Of a stretch of DNA of 64,000 nt, positions 10,706 through 21,189 are shown in pieces. Every line of letters begins with the position of its first letter. The first letter of the stretch is position 1. Under the pieces are notes generated by a model. It was given only the letters and a program-made list of their open reading frames with translations. It made no database searches and had not been told where the DNA came from. The DNA is from Smallanthus sonchifolius (taxonomy: Eukaryota; Streptophyta; Magnoliopsida; Asterales; Asteraceae). The stretch covers positions 32,703,001-32,767,000 of the forward strand of contig CM042035.1 in NCBI GenBank assembly GCA_023525975.1, written 5' to 3'. The position numbers and the translations under genes are program-made.

Positions 10706-11209
10706 TGTAGAAGCATGTTTTTGTAACTATAGATTAAATTCTATGTATCGGTGTACGTGGCTAGTACGCAGGAGGGTGTTCCTGAGTACTTAGCCTGCAC
10801 ACCAATTTGGTCCTGCGTACTTAGTAAGTATGCAAGGCTTTTGCCTTGCGTACTTGTCAAGTACGCATGACCAAACCCTGCGTACTTAGACAAGTACGCA
10901 GGTAATGTTCCTTCCCCTATAAATATAATACTTGTCTTTATTTGTAGGTGGAACTTCTGGAACAAGGTCGAGAGGTGTCCGGGTCGGGAAGAGCTCTCCC
11001 GACCCCTGGACCGTGAGCTTAGATGAGAGATGTGTGCTCTTTCGATATGTAGTTTGTAATACGGGATGACCTCTATGTTATGGATTACATGTCGTTTCAT
11101 TGTCTTTTGTCTTTTTTCGTATTTTCTCTGTCTCGTTTCTCGGTTCCCACACAAATCACAGAACATGTCCGTGTATATCTGCTGCACGACGAGGCTCCCG
11201 GGACGTACA
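10706..11209 (+). repeat. Element C 3' LTR (504 bp)
   Basis: Same termini as the 5' LTR. Three palindrome units start at 10812, 10844 and 10877 (32-33 bp apart), where the 5' LTR has one. The remainder is very similar, with scattered substitutions, so this insertion is not very old. Confidence 0.9.
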
Positions 11210-12033
11210 TCTGTCTTAGCCCACGTAAACTGGCTTGGCCCACATAATCTGGCTTGGCCCATGTAATCTGGCTTGGCCCAAGTAAACTAGCTTAGCCCAC
11301 GTAATCTGTCTTGGCCTACATTTATCTGGCTTGGCCCACGATTTTAACTTATCACAAGTCAAATACTTAGCATTGATACGCTAAGGTCAAAGTCCTTAAT
11401 CGGATTAAAGACTTGCGAGAATTCTGATATTTAATTACTGATCATACTATGTATTTAACAGACATTCACAGGGGACAACTCAAGGTTGTAACACTTTAAA
11501 ATACTTATCAGAGTTCTGGTAAGTGTATCTATCCATTTCAATTTCTATACCTGAAATTACTCGTTGATTCATCATTAAAGGTTGAATCAAAGTTTTTTTT
11601 GACTAAGGCATGATTTTCTCTGTTTGTCAAAACTAAACTGTGCTTTCCTAAGTCAAAGTTTGGTAAAGGGCTAAGGTTCTATTTATAAATTGCCTTCGGA
11701 AATCCGGTATCATGAAAATATACCTAAACTTATTTTTTGAAGCCTAATTACCTAACAAAACTTAATTTTCTACAAACAGAATCAAACATATGACAATCAT
11801 GGCAAATAGTCAAAGATACTAATATTATGAGTAAAGAGTGTCACGGGCTTCATCCAAAAAATGACCCATCCACCCACGACACGAGTTATCAAATTGTCTA
11901 TCCCGTATAGGGATCCCAAAAGAAAGAAAATTAAATTGTTCAAGTTAACAGGTTTAAAAGTTAAACACATCAAGAACCACAGATATCAGGGCTCGGGTCT
12001 AGGCATCATTACCTTCATTTCCCTGATCAACTT
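11210..12033 (+). repeat. Element B 3' LTR, second segment, and flank
   Basis: A tandem repeat with a 19 bp period, consensus TGGCTTGGCCCACGTAATC, runs 11212-11345 in seven units. The unit cut by element C is at 8319-8337, so this is the continuation of B's LTR. Beyond 11345 the sequence is AT-rich with a possible TATA (TATTTATAAAT near 11681). I cannot place the LTR end; no gene is visible up to the P1 LTR. Confidence 0.6.
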
Positions 12034-12667
12034 GTTTACCGACATCAACACCTACAAGTTGTTGCGGATAAGGCTAATTGCTGTGGATAGTATGTTCTCC
12101 TGCTGATGAATAACTATGCTGCGGATTGCCTTATCCGCTAAAGTTCAGAGTTGCTGCTGATAGGCTTCTCAGCAACATCAAACCTTTGTTGGCAAATCAT
12201 CAGCAGCTTTGACTTCCCTACTGACACCTCTGCTGCAACACTGACACATCTATCAGTAGAAGGAATGTTATTGGTGCAGATGATTAAAGACAAAGCAACT
12301 ACTTCTGAAGTCTCTTGCAAAGATTCCTAAGAAGACTTTGAACTGAACAAAACTGTTTGTAGTAGCTTGTTTTTTAGTTGTCTACCAATAGTAGTGTAAC
12401 TTATAACCGTCAAAGATCAACGGCTTGTGTTTGATCTGATCCTTAGAATCAAGGGTCTGTCTTGATTCTAAGTTCCTTTATATGTATTGTATCTTCATTT
12501 TGTACAAGCGTGCTTCATTAGAGTTTTCTCTGTAATCTTGTAAACATTAATGATTAATACAATTTGCATTTATCAGTATTACCTTTGTTTGCTTGTTTAC
12601 ATTGCATAGTTATTGTTTCCGCCAATCTCAACTAGAACAGATCCATCTTGTAATCACTGATCCAACA
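12034..12667 (+). repeat. Element P1 5' LTR
   Basis: The end (CCAACA, before AGTGGTATCAGAGC) is certain. The start is estimated by comparison with the LTRs of E and may be off by tens of bases. Palindromes based on GCTGCTGAT/ATCAGCAGC lie at 12059-12260. A perfect palindrome, TTAGAATCAAG (12443-12453) and CTTGATTCTAA (12461-12471), precedes TTATATG at 12478 by 6 nt; E conserves this block. Confidence 0.7.
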
Positions 12668-12669
12668 AG

Positions 12670-12682
12670 TGGTATCAGAGCT
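12670..12682 (+). other. Element P1 primer binding site
   Basis: TGGTATCAGAGCT, complement of the initiator-Met tRNA 3' region, two bases after the LTR. Confidence 0.85.
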
Positions 12683-12773
12683 TTGGCTCTCAGATTAAAC
12701 AAATTCACACTTGTTTAATCACTCTCTGGTTCTGTTAACTACTATCTCTTTGCTAAACACCATTTATTCAGAA

Positions 12774-14551
12774 ATGGCACAAAACAATGGTTTTGATGAT
12801 ACTGGAAGCATCAATAGACCACCAAGATAGGTGTCTAAAGAATACTATGATATGTGGAAGAACAGGATGGAAAGTTTCTTCTGCTATCAAGAGTATGGAA
12901 TGCGGACATCTATAAAAGATGGACCGTATGTACCCATGGTGGCTTCTGCTAATTCTGGAGGTCCATCAGTCCCTAAAGAAGCCTCAAAGTACTCAGAGGA
13001 TGACATCAAGAAGATAGAGGTAGATTTTAAAGCTTTGGGAGCTATTCAGATGTGCTTGCCAAACGATTTTTTCCACAACTTCAGAGAATACAAGACTGCG
13101 AAGGAGCTATGGGAAGCTCTTGAGAAGATGTTTGCTGGGTCAGAAGAAGTGAAGGAAAATAGAAGATATATCTTGAAGCAACAATATGAAAATTTTGTCT
13201 AGAAGGAAGGTGAGTCTCTTACTGTTCTGTACAACAGGTACACCTACCTTGTGGGAGAGCTTCAATTCTCTAAAGTGAAGCTGGAGAATGAAGACATTCT
13301 CAAAAAGTTTATCAAATCTCTTCCAAGTTGCTGGACACTCTACATAGTGTCAATCAGAAGAACCGGAAATCTGAAAACTCTGCAGATGACTGAGCTGTTT
13401 GGCATGCTGAAAACTTATGAATTAGAAATGATTCAAGCCAAAGAGAGAAGCTCAGGTTATTCAACAACCTCTTCATCCACCAAAACTTCTTCTACACTTC
13501 ACTCTTACCATTCAGTTCCTAGTTCTAGCAACTACTATCCTCCCATTGTTACCCATCCTCAGACTCCCAACACACAATCAAATAACTCACCATTCCTTCT
13601 TGAAGCCCCACCTCAGACAACTTCTGCTTCTTTTGTCTCTGAAAACCCAAGCAACATGTCCTTTATCAAGGAATATCTGGAGTGTTTCCATCCAAATGAC
13701 TTAGAAGAAATCGACATACAACATTCTTATGCCATGCTATCTCTCAGAGCTACACGGTTCTATTCTAGAACCGGAAGACCCATTCCAAGCAACAACTCTA
13801 ACACCAGAGTTGGCTTGGACAAGAGCAAGCTAAGATGTTACAACTGTAACCAACTCGGTCACTTTGCTAGAGAATGCAAGGCACCAAAGGCAAACCCAGC
13901 TGCTACACAACCAAGACAAACTCATCAGGGTCAAGCAAGTCAAGGCAACACTCAAACTGTAGCATGTGCAGCTGGTGGAACAGCTGATTTTGACTGGAGC
14001 TTTAAGTATGAAGATCTTCCTGCCAACAACCAAGCACTCATGGCAGACACAAAAGAGATACCACCTTAGGTATATGAACATCTTTGTACTCAAGCTTGTA
14101 TTGATAAGGTTCTAGGATACAAAAAACATAACCAGAATCTTATAGATCAAAATTAAGAGTTTAACCAAATGAAATCTAAATTAAAAAAGGTTGAAAACAA
14201 CTACAAAGAAAAGATTAAATGTTTAAAGAAAGACATTCCATCATTAAAACATGAACAAACAAATCTTAAAACTCTGATTTATGATCTTCTGGTTAAGTTA
14301 AAAGCTACAAGGGCTGAGTTGGCAGACCAAAAAGTCCATGTTGACAAATATGAGTTTGCATCAAAAAAGCTGCAAAGACTTTTGGATGCTCAAATTCATG
14401 AAAAGGTGACTGCTGGTCTTGGATTTCAAGCCGAAAGCCCTACAATTTTGTACCTTCACCAGCTAACTATGTAGCCATTGATGAACCAAACTTCATTCTT
14501 TCAAATCTTGACCTGGCAAACCGAAATCTTGATCCTTCAAAGAAAGAACCA
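12774..14551 (+). pseudogene. gag: Element P1 gag, N-terminal segment
   Basis: Starts ATG at 12774 (MAQNNGFDD...), the same start as in E. UBN2-type Copia gag follows: YYDMWKNRMESFF near 12840-12880, LWEALEKMF near 13108-13134, then a CX2CX4HX4C zinc knuckle CYNCNQLGHFAREC at 13836-13877. A lysine-rich, probably coiled-coil region follows (14169-14420). Stops at 12828, 13201 and 14067 and a frameshift near 14440 break it; the stop at 14067 fits CAG to TAG. E is inserted at 14551, and the same protein continues at 23343. Confidence 0.85.
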
Positions 14552-15267
14552 TGTAGGATCGTGAGAATACAAGATGGTTCTGTTCTTAGTTGAGGTTGGC
14601 GGAAACAAAATCAACTACACAATTTATAATCAAGTAAACACAAAGAATACTGATAAACACTGTTGTATTAAGCTTTTGTGAATGCAAATATTACAAGTGA
14701 GAAACTCAATGAATAAGTATGACAAGCACTACGAGCACACTTACAATGAAGTGGCAACTCAGTATTTATAGTAACTTAGAATCAAGACAGACCCTTGATT
14801 CTAAGGATCAGATCGAACACAAGCCGTTGATCTTGTTTATTAATTTACATTACACGTAAAGGCTAATCTAGTTAACTTTACTGAAACGTTTTCTTTATTC
14901 ATGATTGTTTGCATGCTTGGAGAAGTGTATTGTTGTCCGTCATTGGTTGACCATAGCGGTTCCTACTGCTTTGAGTCTGTCAGTTGCTTTTGCAGAAAGG
15001 TGTCAGAGACGCTTGGCCTGGATAGTCAGCTGCAGCATTTGGTTTTCAGTGAATAGAGCTATCAGTTGCAAAGAGTGAAGGTTGCTGCTGGTAAGCCTAT
15101 AAGCAGCAAACATGGATGACCGCTACTGATAAACCTATCAGCAGCAACTTGTGCTGAATGCTGGTGATAAGCCTATCAGCAGCAACTTGTGCTGAATGCT
15201 GCTGATAAGCCTATCAACAGCATTTGTACTTAGAATAATTTTGTAACAATCAGTCTTTGGTTCTACA
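14552..15267 (-). repeat. Element E 3' LTR (716 bp)
   Basis: On the minus strand it runs TGTAGAACC (15267) to GATCCTACA (14552). It holds four GCTGCTGAT/ATCAGCAGC palindromes at 15083-15225 (38 bp period) and the palindrome TTAGAATCAAG/CTTGATTCTAA at 14776-14804, just before the TATA (ACTATAAATA, minus strand, near 14772-14763). Confidence 0.95.
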
Positions 15268-15282
15268 AACTCCCCCTAGACT
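15268..15282 (-). other. Element E polypurine tract
   Basis: Minus strand AGTCTAGGGGGAGTT immediately before the LTR start TGTAGAACC; the plus-strand DNA primer. It lies about 20 bp after the end of the extra ORF. Confidence 0.85.
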
Positions 15283-15300
15283 GATGCTACCAAAATTCTT

Positions 15301-17534
15301 CTAGTCCCTTTGTTGCTGAAGCTTTTGCATATGGCTGACTATTCTTTCCACCTCATAGCCTCTTTGATCCTTGCTGGGATTATTCAATGGAAGTTCACAC
15401 AGAGTCTTGATGTCTTTGTGTGGCATTTTGTAGATAGCTTTGCTTGAATATCTCATCTGCTGCTTCTTTACATCAATCAAAGTGAATTCATCCAAATCAG
15501 CATTATAGGATCAAGATACAAATGGAGAGTGAGACTTGAGTGGTTTGATATTCATGACCACATCTTTGCTAGGATTGAAGTAGTGTCTGATAGCTAGCAT
15601 AAGATGTTTCCCACTCTCATTTGTAGGCTTATGAGCTTCACCCAGCTCTAAAATTCTTTGAAGATCGGAATCAGGTAATTGCTGAACCTCATCAACAGAC
15701 CTGTAAGTGGATCTTCTTCTCTCAGTTCTCCCCCTGAAGATCTCAAACACTTGATCTTGTGAATTGTAGAACCAGTTAACTATATTTCTTGAGTCTTCTG
15801 GTTTAGGAGTGGGTTTGGGTATCTTCAAGGGAGGCTGTTGATGAGTGGGAGCTGGGTGGGATGACTTGGACTTTTTGGGTGGAGGAGTGGAAGGCTTGGG
15901 GATGTTTGTGGATGGTGTTTGGAGAGAGGAAGTAGTTTCTGGTGCAGAGGTTCTTTGTTTCTTGACTGGTCTCTTTTCCAGTCTTTCTTCCTCTTCCTTT
16001 TTCACTGTTGTATGCAGGGCTTGTAGGTTCATGAAGGACATGGGACCTAACCTTTTTCCACTTTCTCCCCTTGCCTTAAGGAAGTCAGTCATCTTCTTCC
16101 TTTCTTCATGGGTCCTTAGATTAAGGGCAATGGCTTTCTTTGACTTCTTTTGAGCTTTTTCTTTCTCTTCATCTTTCTTTTTCCTTGCCAATTCCCCCTG
16201 CTGACCCATGAAGGCTCTATAGATCTCTTTGTTTGACAGTTTTTCAAGGTAGTCTGCATCCTCACCTTGAGAGATCAGAGCTTCAGTCCACTCCTCCCTT
16301 AATTCTTTTGCTAATTTAGAATCAGTGATTCTAAACTTAGCATCTTCCTTCCTTTTCTTTTTAGCTTCTGCTTCTTCTTCTTTTGCAAACTGTTCCTGCA
16401 GCTGTCTAGCAAGTTGTTCATCTTCCTCAACTTGAGACCCTGCATGGACTTTTACCTTCATTTCATCCAGCTGTTTGGCATACAGCTGGATTGTCTGTTG
16501 TCTGAGAAGTATGGCTGCCTTTCTATCTTTATGCCTTTGTTTTTGAGCCATCTCTTCAGCCAACTCTTCTTCTTCTCTTTTCCTTCTTCTCTCTTCTTTC
16601 TCTTTCTTTTCCTTTTGCAACCTCTCTTCATCCTCTTTTGTCATGATGCCCTTCCCTTTATTAACATTGGATGCCTCTGCTCTGGCTTCACTGATCACAG
16701 AAACAGCTGATTGTTGTGCTGTTGGGATCTCTGCCTCGGCTTCATTGGCATGTTGAGGGGTAGATAAGGGAAGGTCTTCAGTTTGGCACTCAGGATCTGT
16801 AAGTTCTAGCAGCCTTTCTCTCACAGAGGATCTTGCTTCATAAGCTGTAGCGCAGATGTTAACTGGAGGGGAATCTGAGTTGGAGTCAGTGTCAGAGGAT
16901 GACACATCTTCTTCCTCATCAATCCTTCCTTCCTTCTCAAGGTGAGCTTTGATAATTGCTATCATCGCCTGGCTTTCAAGGGAGTTGACATTGCAGATGT
17001 TGGCTTTTAGTAGATAGATCTTGTGGAGGAAATTTGTTGGTAGCTGAAGGATGTTCCCGGTGTTGATGATGAGAGCAGAACCGTTGCTTAGGAAGAAAGC
17101 GTGGTCAAGGAGCCTAGTGCTTACCCATCCTAGCACGTCCGAGTCCTTGACCAGGAAGGCATACAGAAATCTTTGAAGGCCCAGAACTCCTTCTTCAGTG
17201 AGAAGACTGCTCCTTGTTATTGCAAGATTGTTGGGAGACAGTCTTCTTTCTGCGGCCGACGAAGATTCAGGATAAGCTACCCGTCTTGCTGTTTGTAGGA
17301 GTCTTCTGAACTTGGGTAGATTATCCTCCATCAGGTCATAGAACCTGCCAATGGCAAGTTCTGCTGAGAGATCCGTTGAAGAGTTGATGCTGTTAGATAG
17401 ATATAGTTGTAGGACTTGGAGGGCATTGAGTGAGTTCCAGTTCAGCTCTTCTACTCCGCTGAACTCCCATCCAATCCAGAGCCTCTCAGCTGATCCATAA
17501 TACCCCCAAGCTAGAATAGAGTCAAACTCTAGCT
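15301..17534 (-). pseudogene. Element E extra ORF, C-terminal part (coiled coil)
   Basis: Reads from about 17534 with no ATG needed, since it continues the upstream protein after a frameshift; the first internal Met is at 17331. The first ~130 residues are a folded-looking segment (LGVLQRFLYAFLV-like, near 17160). Next comes a long charged coiled coil with KEEEERR and RRKREEEEL runs (about 16700-15950), then a Pro/Ser/Lys linker and a small terminal domain starting NIVNWFYNSQDQVFEIF (about 15780-15725). A TGA at 15511 splits off the last 64 residues, which end 20 bp from the polypurine tract. I see no clear transmembrane helix, so 'envelope-like' is a positional label only. Function unknown. 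Confidence 0.7.
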
Positions 17535-18388
17535 TCTTTGAAGATTTGAAGATTCGGGGGGGTAGTGGATTGACCTATGATGGCTGCTGCTTCAGGGATG
17601 ATGCTGACCAATGTAGATGTTTGATCTTTGCCTTCAACATCAGTCAGCACTTCATCCACAGCCCTGATAACCAACTTCCAGTCTTCAGAGATCTCTTTTT
17701 CTTCATCTTCTGATACTGGCAAGTCGTAGACCTGTACAAAAGCTGGCCTGTAAAGTGAGCTTTGGAAGGCAGCCTGCTCCTGTATCCAGTCTTCAAGGCT
17801 GTCTTCGTCTTCTTCCATGGAGACTATCTCCCCCTTTTTGGTTGCATCAGTGGACATATAGGCATCTGTTTGAGTGCCCACTGAGACAAGAGAGGGAGAA
17901 GCCGTGGAGGGACATTGATGGGCTTCATACATCAAGACTTGGTGTCGTAGTTTGGACACTTCGGCCTCAAGCATAGCCACCCTGGCCGTCAATTCCAAGT
18001 TGTGTAGTTTCAGACTGTCCTCATCCACAGTTGTGGAATCCTTGGACCCAGATGGGGCCGTAGGCCGAGCTTCAGCATCCCCATCACCCGTGGTTTCTTG
18101 GATCTAGGGATTCCTCTCAGTGAGGGGAGTTTCCAGGGAAACACCCTCACCATGAGTTGCTGTGGTCGAGGTCTTAAAGATGTTGTCACTGTCCTCCTGG
18201 TCATTTGATGGACCAGCAGTAGTGACAGCCTCTTCCACATCCACTCTTTCAATACTCCCAGAGTGGACCTTCAAGGGTGAAGAACTTGGGCTGGGTGTGT
18301 CGGAAGCAAGACCAATCAGTACCTCCTTGATAGTGGTAGTTGGAGAAGGTGCATCACTTTGGTCGGGTTCCTCAACACTTAAGTTCAA
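17522..18388 (-). pseudogene. Element E extra ORF, middle part
   Basis: Same frame as the N-terminal part, separated from it by stops between 18388 and 18544 and split by a TAG at 18104. It is acidic and rich in Ser, Thr and Pro, so probably disordered. A leucine-zipper-like stretch, LHNLELTARVAMLEAEVSKL, lies near 18001-17942. P1 carries the same segment at 43652-43729, where it is cut off. A frameshift near 17525 leads to the C-terminal part. No recognised domain. Confidence 0.65.
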
Positions 18389-18541
18389 GGAAGACAGGAA
18401 TGGCTCAACGGGCTGTTCTATGTATCCGGGAAGTGATCCTAATCCTAATAGAGAGACTTCCGAAGGAGTCTCCCTAACAATGTGGCTTTCCCTTATGGTA
18501 TTCTCACCAGAATGTTGTGATTCTGAGTGAGGGATGTTGGC

Positions 18542-19573
18542 TTAGGTTTGGGCCTTGGAGGCACGAGAAGAAGGAGTTCTCTTGCCCCTTTTTCTTGTAT
18601 ATTTGGCTGCAACCGGGGCCCTGTGTTCCGGTTGAGCAAGCAAACAGGGGGTGAGTAATGTATGTACCTGTACATCCTCAGTAGAATGCACAGGGGTTCG
18701 AGAAAGGGAAGCAGTAGTTTGAGTTTGTGGCAGTGAGGTGGAGGGTGTGGGATCAGTATCAGCTGGGTTTGCTGAACTGTCACCCTGGGCACTCTGCGTG
18801 TTCAACATTGTAGATAACAATGGAACATCGGCCCCGGAGAACTTGGAAGAAACTGTTCTCATGCTTTGAAATATATTGTTCTTATGTCCCAGCATTACAT
18901 AGATTCTTGTAGTTTTTGAAAGATCTTGGTGCTCAATGTTGAACACTTCCTGCAAGAATCTTGGGTACATAAAGAACTGAGATTTCACCCCTTCTTGAAG
19001 GTTGTATCTCAAACCTTCAAAAATGAGGTGGGAAAAATTAAAACCTGCTCCAGTTATCATACCGTGAATTGCCGACGCAAGTCCGGAGCTTAGTTGGTTC
19101 CAGCCACTCCTCTTTTGAGATATGCATTGGAGAAGAGTGTGGCAGAGATACTTCCATTTGGGACCCATGAGTGCCTTCTCTATCGTATACTCTGTTTGAT
19201 TCCCAGTGTACCCTATGGATACAAAGGTCCTCATGTATACGTCTCTTGGGTAAGAGAGGGCGTCCCCTTCATCCTGAAGCTTGAGGTGTTGGCGGAGCTT
19301 TGCTTCAGTGATGATCATTTCCTTACCGTCTAATGTGCCTCTGATTTGAGGAGTGCCCTGTTCAGTAGAATACACGGCTGAGCTCCAAAAATCTTCCATG
19401 TGTGAAGTATATATGGTTGGGTTGACGGTTAGGGCATGGTAAATTTTGGACCGACAGAGGAAGTCGATCATACCGTCGAAACCTTCGGACTTCTTTCCTT
19501 TTATTAGGTATGCAGTGAGGTTGTGGTATGGAGCAAACTTGTCATTGGGGATGTTTATGTCGGCGACTGCCAT
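18542..19573 (-). CDS. Element E extra ORF, N-terminal domain (343 residues)
   Basis: The start is ATG at 19573, where P1 has the homologous sequence (with ATG changed to ATA). The reading frame is also open upstream to 19762, but that part aligns with non-coding leader in P1. The domain has the pattern MIDFLCRSKIYHALTVNPT...EDFW near the N terminus and GFNFSHLIFEGL about 220 residues on, both shared with J (60071-61119). I recognise it as the protein found after pol in many SIRE-type Copia elements of composite-family plants, but not its function. It has no signal peptide or obvious membrane helix. The stop at 18542 probably arose from a CAA codon, since P1 reads through here. Confidence 0.7.
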   Translation of the reverse strand: MAVADINIPNDKFAPYHNLTAYLIKGKKSEGFDGMIDFLCRSKIYHALTVNPTIYTSHMEDFWSSAVYSTEQGTPQIRGTLDGKEMIITEAKLRQHLKLQDEGDALSYPRDVYMRTFVSIGYTGNQTEYTIEKALMGPKWKYLCHTLLQCISQKRSGWNQLSSGLASAIHGMITGAGFNFSHLIFEGLRYNLQEGVKSQFFMYPRFLQEVFNIEHQDLSKTTRIYVMLGHKNNIFQSMRTVSSKFSGADVPLLSTMLNTQSAQGDSSANPADTDPTPSTSLPQTQTTASLSRTPVHSTEDVQVHTLLTPCLLAQPEHRAPVAAKYTRKRGKRTPSSRASKAQT

Positions 19574-19867
19574 TGTTATGGATTTGGAGGGAAGAAAGAA
19601 GGGTGTTTGAATGGTAGTTATGGAGGGTTTTGAATGCTGTGGGGACGGGAGTGAAAGTGATGGGAGATAGGTTTGAAATAGAATGTGAAGAGGTTGAGGG
19701 AACGTTTGTGATTGTGATATAACGGCAGACGAAGAAAAAGCAACCTTACTTGTACAGTACAACCTGTTTCACTTTTCGTTGTTACAGCTGTAATACACCA
19801 AGGCAGTCATGGAAGGGACTGACGGTAAATTTTACAGCGGGTAAAAGTTAATTTAGACTTATGTTTA

Positions 19868-20165
19868 CCCATCAGCAGCAAACTTGGTTGCTGCTGAAAG
19901 ATAAGAGTATCCGCAGCAAAATTGGTTGCAGCTAATGGATAAGCCTATCCGCTGTAAACTTGGTTGCTGCGGAAAGATAAGTCTGTCAGCAGCAGATTTT
20001 GCTGCTGAAAGGTTTAAAGATCTGCAGCAAAGGAATTGCTGCTGAAAGCCTTAAAGCTATCCGCAGGAAACATGTACCTGCTGATAACTTAAAGCTATCA
20101 GTGGCAAAACTTTTGCTGCTGATGCTTTTACCTGTCAGCAGCTGAAGGACAAAAATGCTGCTGAC
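19868..20165 (-). repeat. Element E palindrome array between pol and the extra ORF
   Basis: About nine variants of CAGCAGCAAA / TTTGCTGCTG around short centres, filling most of the space between the RNase H stop (20230) and the leader of the extra ORF. The LTRs of the same element carry the same palindrome. P1 has the homologous array at 41540-41793. Confidence 0.85.
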
Positions 20166-20229
20166 CCATAACTTTTATTTACAACAAGGGACAAAAAGAC
20201 ACATTTTAAGGAGAAACTTGAGATGGATT

Positions 20230-21189
20230 TTAATCAAAGTTCATCATACCAATTGATTCAACTAAATATCTGAATCTAGCTTCATCAAAAGGTTTTGTAA
20301 ACAGATCAGCATATTGCTCATTTGTATGAACTTTGGTTAAAATAATTCTCCTTTTCTCAGCTTGATCTCTTATGAAATGGTACCTGATGTCGATGTGCTT
20401 TGTCTTTGAGTGCTGCACCGGATTGTTTGTGATAGAGATAGCACTCATGTTGTCAATGTGAATTGGAGTCTGCATGAAGGTCATTCCATAGTCAAGCATT
20501 TGATTTTGGATCCAGATGACCTGTGCACAGCAGCTTGAAGCTGCAATGTATTCTGCTTCAGCTGTTGAAGTAGAAACACATGTTTGCTTTTTGCATTGCC
20601 ATGAGATGAGCCTTCCTCCAAGAAATTGACATCCCCCAGATGTGGACTTTTTGTCCAAGTTACAACCCCCATAGTCACTGTCAGTGTAGGCATAGAGATT
20701 GACATTTTCATTCTTTGGATACCATAGCCCAAGTTTTGAAGCTCCCTTTAGGTATCGAAGAACCCTTTTGACAGCTTGAAGATGAGACACTTTTGGAGCT
20801 GCTTGAAATCTTGCGCAGAGACAAACTGCAAACATGATATCTGGTCTTGAGGCAGTGAGGTACATGAGAGACCCTATCATTGCTCGGTACTGATGTTGAT
20901 CAGTGTCTTGTCCTTCTTTATCCGGAGATAATTGATGGTGCACATGCATAGGAGTTCTTGCAGCAGAGCAGTCAGTCATTTTGAACCTCTCCAAGATGCT
21001 TTTGACATACTTGGATTGACTTATGAAGATTCCAGTTGGTACCTGTTTGACTTGAAGTCCTAAAAAGAAATTTAGTTCACCCATTGAACTCATTTCAAAT
21101 TTGGAATGCATCAGAACTTCAAAGTCTTTGCAGAGCTTCTTTCTTGTAGATCCAAAGATAATGTCATCAACATAAATCTGGACCAACAA
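20230..21189 (-). CDS. pol: Element E late reverse transcriptase and RNase H
   Basis: Open frame of 319 residues. It begins VQIYVDDIIFGS with the catalytic YVDD at 21174-21163, continues through the RT thumb (LGLQVKQVPTGIFISQSKY; MIGSLMYLTASRPDIMF) and into Copia RNase H (AYTDSDYGG near 20690, STSTAEAEYIAASSC near 20570, HIDNMSAISITNNP near 20450, KHIDIRYHFIRDQ). The end FRYLVESIGMMNFD is the normal Copia C terminus. The preceding segment is in another frame because of a small deletion near 21190 (compare P1 at 40510). The N-terminal half of RT is absent, so polymerase activity is not expected; RNase H could be intact. Confidence 0.85.
   Translation of the reverse strand: MLVQIYVDDIIFGSTRKKLCKDFEVLMHSKFEMSSMGELNFFLGLQVKQVPTGIFISQSKYVKSILERFKMTDCSAARTPMHVHHQLSPDKEGQDTDQHQYRAMIGSLMYLTASRPDIMFAVCLCARFQAAPKVSHLQAVKRVLRYLKGASKLGLWYPKNENVNLYAYTDSDYGGCNLDKKSTSGGCQFLGGRLISWQCKKQTCVSTSTAEAEYIAASSCCAQVIWIQNQMLDYGMTFMQTPIHIDNMSAISITNNPVQHSKTKHIDIRYHFIRDQAEKRRIILTKVHTNEQYADLFTKPFDEARFRYLVESIGMMNFD

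Larger units (their letters stand above)
8341..11209 (+). mobile_element. Element C: non-coding LTR retrotransposon with both LTRs (LARD-like)
   Basis: Two LTRs (8341-8779 and 10706-11209) flank 1.9 kb with no coding sequence. It has an initiator-Met type PBS, a polypurine tract and a near-perfect 5 bp target duplication (TATGT before, TCTGT after). The LTR end GGGACCTACA before AGTGGTAT matches the ends of the SIRE elements L, I and J, and its palindromes match those of J. I infer a non-autonomous derivative of that SIRE group, moved by proteins made elsewhere. Confidence 0.85.

Noticed and set aside
11861..12106. 81-residue reading frame upstream of P1
   Set aside because: It runs from flank into the P1 LTR palindromes and shows no recognisable domain.
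12670..12682. TGGTATCAGAGC-type sequences (also 22648, 46809, 56928) as tRNA gene pieces
   Set aside because: They are primer binding sites directly after LTRs; there is no cloverleaf around them.
15845..16710. Plus-strand reading frames rich in Leu, Phe and Ser opposite the E coiled coil
   Set aside because: They are shadows of the minus-strand Lys/Glu-rich coding sequence; hydrophobic runs arise from the complement of AAG and GAG codons.
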